This document shows, piece after piece, positions 1-10,362 of a stretch of 64,000 bases of DNA (its first letter is position 1; each line of letters starts with the position of its first letter). The stretch lies in the NCBI GenBank assembly GCA_949987565.1, contig OX465103.1, forward strand, positions 25,785,725 to 25,849,724, in the 5' to 3' direction. Position numbers and translations under genes: made by a program. The notes below the pieces were generated by a model that saw only the letters and a list, made by a program, of their open reading frames with translations, did not search any database and had not been told where the DNA came from. Source of the DNA: Luidia sarsii (lineage: Eukaryota; Echinodermata; Asteroidea; Paxillosida; Luidiidae).

Positions 1-169
1 ATGTGATACTTGTACAGAAAACATTGACACTCCTCCAGTAACGAGATCAGTCACCTCCAAGTCAAGGTAAGGGAAAGTACCACAACAAAAATATTATTTG
101 GGAGAAGTTTGGGCCAAGCATTGCCAAGTGGAGATATGGTAATGTTCTAATCATAAGCTGTGGCTTATA

Positions 170-335
170 CAGTGGAACTTCGCTATTACGAACGCCGATA
201 TATATACCAATCATTCGGCTATAACGAACATGCCCTTTGGCTCCCGATTTAACGTCCATGGATATGCGGTCGCAACTGTTATAACGAATGGCCGCTATGT
301 CGAACAATGTTCGTCGTTATAGCGACGTTCCACTG
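170..335. mobile_element. MITE with pogo/Tigger-like ends
   Basis: The segment starts CAGTGGAACTTCGCTATTAC and its far end, reversed, reads CAGTGGAACGTCGCTATAAC. Both ends abut a TA dinucleotide, as expected for a Tc1/mariner-pogo target duplication. It is 166 bp long and has no coding capacity, so it is a non-autonomous element. The CAGTGGAAC...TATAACGA end is typical of pogo/Tigger families (family knowledge); the assignment is by end sequence only. Confidence 0.72.
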
Positions 336-1105
336 TACTACGTATTAAAGTTTACTGTGGTTGGTTACTGAGCCTTGAAGAATCAAAATTGACATCACAC
401 ATGTCCATGTATGGGACATCCAACTCATTGGCAATTTGTCAACGGATTGTAAACACAATAATGCCAGAGTGCCAGACAACTGCCAGTAACTTCTACTAGC
501 GCGCAGGGCATAATGGAAAATGCACGAACTGAGTTCGCAAATCAACCACACGCGATCCATGGCACTTGTTGGCCTTCAATACGTTCATGCTTTTTGACTC
601 CACAAACAACTCGATACCTCTAGTCTTCCTCGTGTAGTCTGGTGTCGTCTCATATGCATGCACACATATTATCTGGTTTTTGCCTCCACTGGTGCATTAA
701 CACTGCGATAGCCACAACGTCATGGCTTCACCAGTCTCTGTGTTTATGACACATGGAAGACCCCTGTAAAGTGTGAACATACAGTAGGTACCATTGATTG
801 AATGCTGCACACACTGTGAGACCTTGTTGGGGTCCAGTGAAAGACGTCTTCAGTAGAAAGCAGGAATCACAGTTCAGGTCGAATCGGGTTCGAATCTAGC
901 CCAAGTTGCCTTCGCATTTTTTTTTGTCTTCCAAGCAGGCAATCAGTCAAAGCACCGTGCAGTACTGATTATTTGCATGGAGGGCAAATCCACCTTGAGT
1001 TACCTTTCTGTCACTGATGCAATATCCTAATCACGATAATAACCCTTTTTTTCTTTTTTTTTTGGTTTTGTTTGGTGGTTCTTTTTTTTTTCTTCTTGTA
1101 ACTAG
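336..1105. other. Non-coding interval with a degraded SINE fragment
   Basis: I see no supportable gene here. Around 865-975 the text resembles the tail of a tRNA-derived repeat seen elsewhere in the window: a box-B-like gggttcgaatc, a T-run, then an 'aagcaggcaatc...caaagcac' segment. The last 70 bases are T-rich and lead into the acceptor of the exon that follows. Confidence 0.4.
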
Positions 1106-1382
1106 CTACAAGTCGCGGGTGACGCAAATCATCGACCAGGAATCCTCAAAAGCTCGGCAGCGGAGTGTCACGCCCCAGAGGAAGACGGAGACGACCTCCT
1201 CCACGACGACGACAACGACGACGGTGACCAAGGGGACGGCCGGCGCGGAAGGGAAGGGCAAGTGGAAGCCCCGGGTGCCCGTCTGGCTCCAGATTCTCAT
1301 CTTTCTCCTGGTGGCCGCCTTCCTGCTCCTCATCTGGTACACCATGGAGTCGGGCCAGTCCAAGAGTCCCCTGGTGACCTAG
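1106..1382 (+). CDS. Probable last exon of a LAP2/thymopoietin-like inner nuclear membrane protein (partial)
   Basis: An open frame ends at TAG 1380-1382. A strong polypyrimidine tract followed by AG at 1104-1105 marks a likely 3' splice site, so the coding exon probably begins near 1106; an AG at 1111-1112 is an alternative. The exon encodes a basic, Ser/Thr-rich stretch with a run of threonines, then a KPRVPVWLQ segment leading into a hydrophobic helix of about 20 residues and a short tail of about 13 residues. This matches the C-terminal layout of LAP2-beta, a single-pass protein of the inner nuclear membrane whose last exon has a basic linker, a transmembrane helix and a short lumenal tail. 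The similarity is concentrated in the membrane segment, so another tail-anchored protein is possible. Upstream exons, including any LEM domain, would lie outside the window. Confidence 0.45.
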
Positions 1383-2097
1383 GACTCGCAAATGATTGTA
1401 GCCGCCGTGAGGGAGTGCGGGGAGGCGAAGGGAGGAGGGGGGGGGAAGGGGAGGGGGCAATCGCTGGCCCGAGGAGGAGAGGAGAAGGGGGAGGGAGGAG
1501 AAGTTGGGACCAGTTGTTGTTTTCTTACAGCTTTGCAGTGGCGTAGCAAAGTTCCAATACAAAGGCCTCTCCCCAGTGATACAGGATGGCTGAGTAAAGA
1601 TTCAGGCGATATTCGTCAGTGGTGTTGATCCATACGATTTTTTCTTCGATAGCAGAAGCTCTTTTTGGCTGGTGATCTCTTATTTTCCCCCTTTCCCCCT
1701 TGAGCGAGGGATTTTATTCTTCCACTTTGCTCTGGGAGCTGGAGAAGTGGGAGGCTGGCATACGTCGATGTTTGCCGCGGTCTCCTCAATCAGCAGTCAG
1801 CCGCATTCCAAGATCATGAGTATGGTGTGCTGCTATGGGAGAGACAGTGCACAGGAACGTGGGACAACCGACGCTCATTGCTCGGTCCGCAGACCTGCCA
1901 ACAACTGCCCAAGCAGGAGCCAGTGGTGCCGGTAGAGGGTGGCCCAGGCTGAAGTGGTCCGACAAATTTTGCCAGTGACCTTCTCGATACTCCGAAGAAA
2001 CGGTCCAAGTCGGTTTCTGTGTTACATTTGCCCATAGGCGTGAGCTCTAGTGTGTTCAGTGGAAGCCCGAGTCTGTTTGAACCGGCTGAATTTCTTC
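1383..2097. other. Downstream region of the LAP2-like exon, no gene seen
   Basis: A purine-rich stretch (about 1407-1505) follows the stop codon and is probably 3' untranslated sequence. No further exon is evident up to the TTAA element. Confidence 0.4.
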
Positions 2098-2834
2098 TTA
2101 ACCACTTCGCGCCGGGGGGGTTTTCAGCGCCGATGACCGCCATACGGGGGTTTTTCAGCGCCGATGACCGCCATACGGGGGTTTTATGAACAATGCATCA
2201 TTTTCAAATCTCGCTAAAACAATTGGAACGATATATTTCTGTGAAATAAATCAATAAGGGTATACTATGGGTACAAGAGAGTAAAACCTGGGACAATTCG
2301 GCTGTCGTTCTGGCTTTTGTCAAGAGATTACCCGTTCGAAAAAGGGCCCATTGTGCATCGTCAATGGACCGTAACCGACTTGTGTGTGTGTGTGCGTGTA
2401 CGGTGCTGTCAATCCCTGACCGCAGACTCCAGCCTCCACTCCAGGCAGTCAAATCTTCGAGTTGGTCGGCCACAAACGAGCGTACAGATTACGGTAAAGA
2501 ATGTGGGGGGAATTCCAATGTCAGACCGACGACCGTTGGGCTGTGTGGCATGCAAAGACAATGTCCCCCGCGTGCTTTCAGCTGCAGCGCGGTATCCCTC
2601 GATCCTCCACAGTAAAAGTCCCACAATTGCACAATTACTGCTGCTAATCTTGCAATTCATGTGGCAACTTGCGTCAAAAAGGGTCTTTGTACTGATTCGT
2701 ATTGCTTTGTTCTAAGCTGAAACGAGTCTTTGTTTAGAATGTGGACAATAGTGGTGCCCGGATTCGGAGGGCCCCGTCGCATAGTCAAGCCAATGGAGCT
2801 CCGGATTCGGAGGTCCCCGGCGCGAAGTGGTTAA
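2098..2834. mobile_element. TTAA-flanked MITE, family 1, long copy
   Basis: The ends are inverted: TTAACCACTTCGCGCCGGGG at the left and CCCCGGCGCGAAGTGGTTAA at the right. The flanking TTAA suggests a piggyBac-type target. A block of about 27 bp (cgccgatgaccgccatacgg...) is duplicated at 2130-2182. A 430-bp relative at 15796-16225 has the same ends and lacks an internal stretch of about 300 bp. A diverged third copy at 11277-11628 retains the internal part. No transposase frame is present. Confidence 0.8.
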
Positions 2835-4758
2835 GATAATGTGTACCGGTATGTAATGAGTCAGAGCCAAAGCCGAAGCCACACACAGCCCTAGACTGGG
2901 TCCACCTATGGGAACCAGGTAAGGCCTGTGTCAGCCAGCCAGTCTGTGACAACTTAATGCCCGTGAAGTTGTTCGCCATCTCTTTCACCAGGCACATCGT
3001 CATTCCAGTTCTTCCTTTCAGACGACCTGTCTGATACCTCAACCTCTTCTCAGATCAAACTCCTGGCAGTTTAGTACCGTGTACATGCATAATGTATCAC
3101 GGTTGTGCTATCTTGCGGTCCCGCCATGGATTACAGATCAGATATTGGACGAGTATTAAGCGCCACAATGCACACTAGAAACAGAAGTATTACCACAACC
3201 ATGTTTGATTTACAAAGTGTTAGGGATTGCACTGACTAGACTGCTGTCATATTTAGGGCCCCCCCATACCACTTGGCTGCGGCCACTGAGGTAGCAGTTT
3301 TGTGGTCGTTGTCTTGGCTCGGTTGTCAGTTTCAGCGCACATTTTTTGCACATGCATTTCCATTTGTTGACACCGATACCATTGGAGAGTTCTGTAGTGA
3401 GTTTCTACGCGTAGCTTCTTCTGACCAGCGTGCATTTGAAAGGAAAACAGCATTGTGTTCAAACTATGACACATATGTGAAGTACATGCACATGTATCTC
3501 TCACAAGAGCTCCTTACGTACATGCATCTTGAATTAGATTGGTTGGATTAGATTGTGTGAAAAGTATATATGGGAAACCAACTGCCCGAGTCTGTACACG
3601 AGGCAAGGTGTGTGATTTCAGGCTGGACTTTTCCAAGAGGAGGTCCGGTCAGAAGAGACTGGCAGAGTCTGTGCGTGGAGGGCACTCTCACTGCTGAGCC
3701 CGTGAATTCTCCGGATGCATACTTGCCCGCAGGCAGTACGATGCCGTGCCCGAGATTTCTCGGGCTAGTAATAGTGCCGTGGTTTGCCGCACTCTTTGGT
3801 TCATCAAGCATTGTAACATTTATACTGTGCACAATGAAACTAAAAATGCATCAGGTATTGCAGAGTGGAATCATTTTTTTAGGTTTTCTTCTGCTGTTTC
3901 TGTGCAAGGATAGCAGTGTAAGAAATGCAGCAGTGATAGTGTTCAGGAAAAAAAAAATGCACTTAGCAAAAGTCTTCCCCGAGACGAACGGGATCACCGA
4001 CCAATTTTTTGTCGGTGGTTGGTTGCCATGGACGTCCATTCTGCTAGTATAGTGTACGGGCATGGCCTTCACTCAGGGCGTTGACCGATTTTGTATGATC
4101 AATTCTTACGAAGCAAAGCTTTTTGTGGCCCGACGTTTTGGGTGCATCCAAATTTTGGCGAGACTTGCCGTTTTTTTTGTATTATTCAAGGAAGGCAACG
4201 GCTGAGCATCGATTGAACCTTGTGGAGAGAATGATGTTTTTTAACGCTTGGCAGTTTCTGTTGAAATATTACATTTTAGATTTACTGGGTTTGTTTTTAA
4301 TCCAGAATTTTTGTCTGTATCAATGAACTTTGAACTTTGTCTGTATCAATGACCTTTGTTTCCAACCTGTGATTTATTTGGATACGAAGCAATGTTCCAC
4401 TCCTTAGCGGTGGAGTAGTGATTAGCAACCTTTTTGAGTCTGTAAAACCTGTTTTGTAAATTTCTAAGGCTAAAATGAAATGAATTTGTACATGAACATG
4501 CTAGGTTTTTAATAAGACATATTTTTATATTGTGTCATTCTAGTTATCCAAATAAGTAAAGTACCTAGTAATCCGCATATTGGACATTTACAATTTCTGG
4601 TTAGAAATTCTTTAAACGGTTCCCTCAAAATGTGTGACTTTTGCTTCAAACCCGACTCGTGTATGCTGTATCTTCAATGCTTTGAAAAATAAGTCACAAG
4701 TTAAACCAAAAAAAAATCAATATCAAGCTGATTATTAAAGAGCAACACTTACGGTAGG
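2835..4758. other. Intergenic, no supportable gene
   Basis: Short open frames on both strands lack recognisable domains and splice context. The region is AT-rich towards 4.7 kb. Confidence 0.4.
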
Positions 4759-4828
4759 GGAAGGTTTGCGGTGACACCATGTACAGTGTACATCTCTTGT
4801 GAGACGATGGTGTCACCGCAAACCTTCC
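4759..4828. repeat. Perfect short hairpin, GGAAGGTTTGCGGTGACACC family
   Basis: Two 22-bp arms (4759-4780 and 4807-4828) are exact inverted copies around a 26-bp loop. The same arm sequence bounds the larger hairpin at 8977-9206 and recurs near 40.2, 40.4 and 56.39 kb, so this is a dispersed foldback element reduced to its ends. Confidence 0.75.
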
Positions 4829-5050
4829 ACTCTGTACTTCACCGGGCAAACCCTTCAAAACCTATTCCAATGTCGCGAACTGGTCGCTGATATCAGTGAC
4901 CATAGAAATCTGGCAAAATCCGGCCGGCCTTTTGTAGAAGTTGCATGTACGGTGCTTTTTGCAATACCCTTAGAGTGATATCCAACATGCAGCCCCCTTC
5001 TCCGCTCATAAACTCACTGATGTTCACAGGAGCCTGGTGTTTAGCAGGAG

Positions 5051-5473
5051 CCTTTCTCTCTCTCTCTCTGCCTTTCAGAGAGGTCCTGCTTGGAGGGAAG
5101 CAACGGAGCCTCGTTTGACCTTTGGAGAGCTGCCCCTTTGAATCCCAGAAAGACTTGATCCTTTAACTCCCACACCCAACCACCACCACCCCAGAATCTG
5201 CCGGGGAGCTCTCTCTTCCTCTCTGTCTCCCCTCTCGCTCTCTTTCCCTCTCAACCACTCTCTCCCCCTCTCTCTCCCCCTCTCTCTCCCACGTTCTCCC
5301 CCCTCCCTCTCTCTCTCTCTTTCCCCCCCTCTCTCTCTCTCTTTCCCTCTCTACCCCCTCCCCGTATCTACCCCTGTCCCTCTCCTTCCCTCTCTATCCC
5401 CCCTCTCCCCCCTCTGTCTCCCTCTCCTTCCCTCTCTATCCCACTCTGTCTCCCTCTCTCTCTCTCTCCCCCA
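5051..5473. repeat. Pyrimidine-rich (CT)n/(CCT)n tract
   Basis: Several hundred bases of ctctctc and ccctctct runs, densest at 5205-5470, with almost no purines on the plus strand. It is low complexity and potentially triplex-forming. No gene lies in the surrounding 4.83-6.12 kb. Confidence 0.8.
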
Positions 5474-6124
5474 TATGTTTGTTTGAGCTTTAGAAGTAAC
5501 TAACTTCAAAACTTTGTGTTACTGATGATTGTATTTTAACCTAATTTAGCAGTTTTGTTTGTACATGTATACACGAATGTCATAATCTTTTTTAAGTACT
5601 TGTATGTAGTAATTCAGTAGGTTTTTTTTTTAAATGTGTGACATTATGTTGATAATGATATAATCAATCAATTAATAACCTCTAATCAAGTTTTTCAAAC
5701 TCTTCTAATGGTACACCGGAGCAAACACTTGCTGCAAGCAAGTATGCTGGAAATCAGCGAGGGACTTCGACCTCATTCTGGTTTTTCAATTTTCACCTTG
5801 CTGCCAAATTTGAACATTGCAATCCAGTGTTTTGAATAAAGAGTTCTCAAAACAAACTCATTTTGTGTCCAATGTGGCTGCTTTATTTGATGTAAGTATA
5901 ACTGATTTTTGTAGAGGTTTTTGCAAATGTGCAACATTTTCGGGACATTTGATTTCAGCCAGTGTTTCAGTGGCATTCAGGTTAACAGTTAGCCTGCATG
6001 ATAATAGCCTTTGATCAAGTTGTTGGACGTGCTTTGCGCAATACCCTTCTCCGCTCATAGCTTGCGCACATCGTGCACTATTCCGCATCCCATAGCTTGC
6101 ATGCGCGCATGTACACGACTAGCG

Positions 6125-6962
6125 CGCACCAAAGATCCTATAGCGCGCAAAGCGCGCAATCGCACCCATCTGGATTAATGCTGTGTTCCAATCACGTCGT
6201 GTTTATGGTGTTCACGACCAGTTTTTCCCAGTTCACGAGTGGGCTGCATTAGCGCAAAGGCCGAAGAGCTATAGTTGCTACGCGGCTGGTTTTCACTATT
6301 CGCAGCTATAATGTAATGGAAACTATTAGTCCTGACAAGTGACATGTGCGTGTAGAACAGCGTATAGTAAATTAATGGTAAATTCACCTTTTCGTCCCTG
6401 GCTGCAGAACCAGCCACCGTATGTATCGCAATCTTATTGTAACTTATGCACATAATATACATGTGTATGCATCGCATCGATGTTGATAACAACTTTTTGC
6501 CCTTTGACCTGCTGACCCAAGTTGACCCCATTTTGTTGTCAAGTCGTGAACTGGAGGGAAGATTTCTGCCTCCAGTTCACGACCGGCGACCACGAGTTAC
6601 CAGACGATTGGAACGCCTCTTCGCGACTAGTCAACTCGTGAACACGGTAAGCACGACGCGATGGGAACGCGGCATGTGTATACGCACTGGACGCCATTTT
6701 TTAGTAAGCACGCGTTCTCTCCAATTCGGGGTCACATCACATCGAAAGTTATCGCAGTCTGTTCATCGCATTCTGTGCATCACGCATCCGAAGTTGTTTC
6801 TTTAAATTTTTACTGTTTGTGACTCTCGCTTCATTTTCGGAGCACCGAAAGCAGAGGACAGATTCCGTTGCTTACTGAAAAACAAATGGTGTCCAGTGCG
6901 TACCACCTTTTGCTTGGATGAGTCCATCTTGCGCGCTTTGCGCTATAAGATCTTTGGTGCAC
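6125..6962. mobile_element. Outer MITE of a nested pair
   Basis: The left end reads gcgcaccaaagatcctatag and the right end, reversed, reads gtgcaccaaagatcttatag; both continue into gcgc(gc)aaagcgcgcaa. This inverted pair of about 35 bp encloses a second, unrelated inverted-repeat element at 6178-6675, which indicates one element inserted in another. No coding capacity. Confidence 0.65.
6178..6675. mobile_element. Inner MITE of a nested pair
   Basis: The left end atgctgtgttccaatcacg and the reversed right end atgccgcgttcccatcgcg stay similar for nearly 40 bp, through ...gtgttcacga. The element is about 0.5 kb and non-coding. It lies inside the outer inverted repeats of 6125-6962. Confidence 0.65.
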
Positions 6963-7406
6963 ACTTTTTATTGACGTCACCACGAATGGCGCACTCGTGG
7001 TGAAGTCACGACGCCCGTCACGTGCCTGGTTAAGGTTGTAAATGAACGTGACCTAGCTGCAACGGCTGCTAATAATGCGTGCCTACGGAAATATTGGCTA
7101 TAATTAATGTACATTAGGAATAGGTTTTTTTTTCGAAACTGCGGCTCTGGCTTTGGCTCAGTCACCGTGCCCATTTCTGACAGCCGTCGCTGGGTAAAAG
7201 TGGGGCCACGACTTTGAAGCAAAACATTCTGGTTCAGCGCAAAGGTGTAGAAAAAAAGCTACATTTCCAGCGGCGATAGATGACGATGGACGAAGCCTCA
7301 GCCCAAGCAGTGTTTTAGGAAGAGGCCCTACAGTCCTGTGTGTAATTCGAAGCCGTAGCCAGTCTCACCTCCGAAACGTAGGAGGACGTGAGACGTCGGG
7401 AGACTA

Positions 7407-7646
7407 GGGCCCTGTTCCAAAACCCGGCTTAGGCTCAGGCTCCGGCTTTGTCTCTGGTTCTTTCATCTATTTCAAGTACAAGGCATGAAAACAGGAAGCC
7501 TTTGGCATCATTTTTGAATGTTTTGCTGAGTTTTGAAAAGGAAACCAATTTAAGCTTCAACTTCAACAAATAACTCCAATTTCAGCATTTGGATAACTGA
7601 GACGAAGCCGGAGCCGAAGCCTAAGCCGGGTTTTGGAAAAGGGCCC
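7407..7646. mobile_element. MITE with GGGCCCTxTTCCAAAACCCG ends
   Basis: A 240-bp element. The left end is gggccctgttccaaaacccg; the right end reversed is gggcccttttccaaaacccg, and similarity continues through ggcttaggct. A second copy of the family at 19049-19821 has been split by another MITE. Confidence 0.75.
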
Positions 7647-7667
7647 AGGTAGGGGACGGGAACCAGC

Positions 7668-8159
7668 CTAGGGGTGCAGCACACAAACTCCACCCAAGAC
7701 GGCTCCGCCGAGCTGATTATCATAAAGTGTGTACCCACAACTTTTTTTTTAATAAGGGGTCTTTGGAGGCGAATTAACTGATAACATTGTAGAAAAAGTG
7801 AAGCTTAAGACAACCTGGGGGTTCACTCTTCAATTTGGTATGTAATTTGGACCATATCTGGCTTTAAATGCGGCCCTATTTGGCTGTGGAAGTGGAGGGG
7901 CCCATCCCAAAATCCTTGCAGAAATTCGGCTTGGACGGCTACACATTTTGGGGGTGTTTTTTTCTGGGGGTAATTAGCAAAAAATCTAATCGGCTAAGAG
8001 CACTAAAATTTAAAAGAATCTGAGAGATGAAGGTCCAAACTGCAATTTTAAGTATAGCTACAAGAACTGAGACTTTTGGGCATGGGATAATTGGCTTTGA
8101 AAGTGAGTGTTTTTGTACACTGTTTAATGGGAGCTCTATTTAGTGTTCTGCACCCCTAG
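7668..8159. mobile_element. MITE with CTAGGGGTGCAG ends, copy 1
   Basis: The element opens CTAGGGGTGCAGCACA and closes with the inverse of CTAGGGGTGCAGAACA. A second copy at 36688-37147 matches it along most of its length. The CTAG or TA at the ends suggests a TA or CTAG target. No transposase frame. Confidence 0.75.
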
Positions 8160-8976
8160 TGTCGGAAAAAAAACACCAACAGCGCCCTCATTTGTCAATA
8201 CAATTATTACAACTGGCGACAAGCAATTCAAGACCTTCAGAAGTTGTTTTCAATTTTCCCGAGTTTATTCGTTATTTTTCCAAAACTAGTAATAATGACA
8301 ATAGTTTCCATATATATTTATTTATTCAAAAGAAGCAAAGGTACCAAATCATCCTCACTGAAACAAGAAGGCTAATTTGTTTCCAATATTTAAACCTGAT
8401 TTCGCTGGCAATAGGGTAACTCACTAAATAAATTCTATGGTTTGCATTTAACACAAAACCAGGCGTCATTTGGTAATAAGATTGAAGAAAAACAAACCCC
8501 TCAATTTAACCACTTTTACATTAATTATTAGCACTTACACATCAATTCATAATTCAAAAATGTGTCAGGATATGTTGAACATTTAGACAAACAAACATTT
8601 TAAAAACAAATTCTGGGAGATGAATCAGTTGCTACAATCTTTCAGTTTAAGTGGATGCATCCTAAATCCCTTAATATATTATGCGGACAATCTTGTGAAA
8701 TTCTTCCAAATCATTCCACAAAGTACATGTATATCCTTCATGAACTTTTGGCACTGACAATGAGAGTTTCACCTTTTCACGTAAGCACTCAAAAGTTTGT
8801 CAAAATAATTGTCTGGGGAGAAAGGAAAAATAAAAATTTAAAAAATTTGCTATTTGATTTGATTTTTTTTTTTTAATAAACCAAAAATTATATTGCCTGG
8901 AGCAGCTGAAAGACTCAAGCCCTATCCAGCCTGCGACCCACGGAACCTTAACACAGTGCATCCAAATTCAACCTCA
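8160..8976. other. AT-rich intergenic, nothing recognised
   Basis: AT-rich sequence with poly-A and poly-T runs. Short open frames have no domain features or splice context. Confidence 0.4.
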
Positions 8977-9206
8977 GTGGAAGGTTTGAAATTGCGGTGA
9001 CACCATGTAGCATTTCTCTATTGAGAAGGAGCGTGGCTCTGAAAAGAGCCGGTAACTCAACGTTTCAGGAAGTGTGTACACTCAGCCAGTCTCCTGAGTA
9101 CAGGGCAGAGTACACACTACCCGAAACATTGAGTTACCGGCTCTTTTCAAAGCTACATTTCTTCTCGAAAGAGAAGCACTACATGGTGTCACCGCAAACC
9201 TTCCAC
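8977..9206. repeat. Foldback element of 230 bp, GGAAGGTTTGCGGTGACACC family
   Basis: The two halves are near-complete inverted copies: gtggaaggttt...gcggtgacaccatgta at the left, tacatggtgtcaccgcaaac...ccac at the right. Inner arms share gagttaccggctcttttca with segments near 35.24 and 40.26 kb. It is the fullest copy of the hairpin family here and is non-coding. Confidence 0.75.
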
Positions 9207-10362
9207 TTAGTATTTCCACCAAGCAAACCTTCAAATCTAATCCAACCTTAACTCATCTCGTGGCAAATTATTCGTTGCCACCCCAGAGGAGCAAAAACAA
9301 AACTCCAGGGAAGAGACCCTGAATCCAGCATACCCCAAAATGTATCAGAAAATATCAAAATTTTCTAGTTTTCAGTCGACATTGTGAATTGTGGCGTTAT
9401 CAACATTTTTCATAAAAATTCTAATTTGCAGAATCCCTTGAGAATGGTCCTATGGGCTTGTTTTTTTCTCTCCCATCAAAGACATAATAACAATAAAAAA
9501 AACACACACCAAGGAATGTTTAGGCAATTAAAAAAAAAGTAAACAATAGACACATTTATATATTATGCACTACTTTCAGGAGTGAGTCAGATTTTACAGT
9601 ATATATCGTGCTCATTCATAGGAACACTCGTGAATTTTCTCTTTAAAAAGATCTCGAACAGGGACAGACACACAACCGTAGTCATTTAAAAAGTACTGTA
9701 AAATACAAATGAAACAATTTTCTTTTCTACAATTGAAACAGCTCCTCCCCTCCAAAATAAGACTCTTGAATAGAATCCCCCCCCCCCATGAAAAAAATAA
9801 TAAAAAAAGGTTGGTATCTCATCTGCTGTGTGTTTTGTTGCGGACCAATTTTTTACCAAGTACCAGTACAAAACACACAACCACCAAACTCACTGGTAGA
9901 TTCCACGGGTGTCCTCTCCATCCAGCGTTGACCTTGAGCTCAAAGATATTCCAGCGTCTTTGTCAAAGAGATTTCTCCTCAAACCACTGCTCCATCGCTC
10001 AACGGCGATCCGATATAGACATCTTGATCAAGTCCTTTTTTTTTTTTCAGGCAATAATTCTTTGGGCTGAAAGTCATTTGGTCCTTTTTTTTTTTGAGGG
10101 GGGGGGGGTGTAAAATACCCATATCCACACAGGGACGAATCAAATTGTTGGGTTTTTTTTTTAAAGAAAAAAGAAAAAAAAAGGCAACATTTGTGGTCCA
10201 AATCAGACGCGACATGCGCTTCCTACACCTGGAACTGTCCACCACCACCGGCGGTCGGTGGTCAGAGGGAGGGCGCTATTCCCAGGGACAAGGAGTGGCC
10301 CTGCCAGGGTCCCCGGAGACGCCGCCGCCTCTCGGCAAAGAGGTGAGCGGAGCAGAGGCGGC
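9207..10362. other. 3' flank of RENBP, homopolymer-rich, no gene
   Basis: Contains runs of C, T, G and A (for example 9780-9787 and 10083-10109). Part is presumably the 3' untranslated region of the minus-strand RENBP gene. No clear polyadenylation signal was assigned. Confidence 0.4.
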
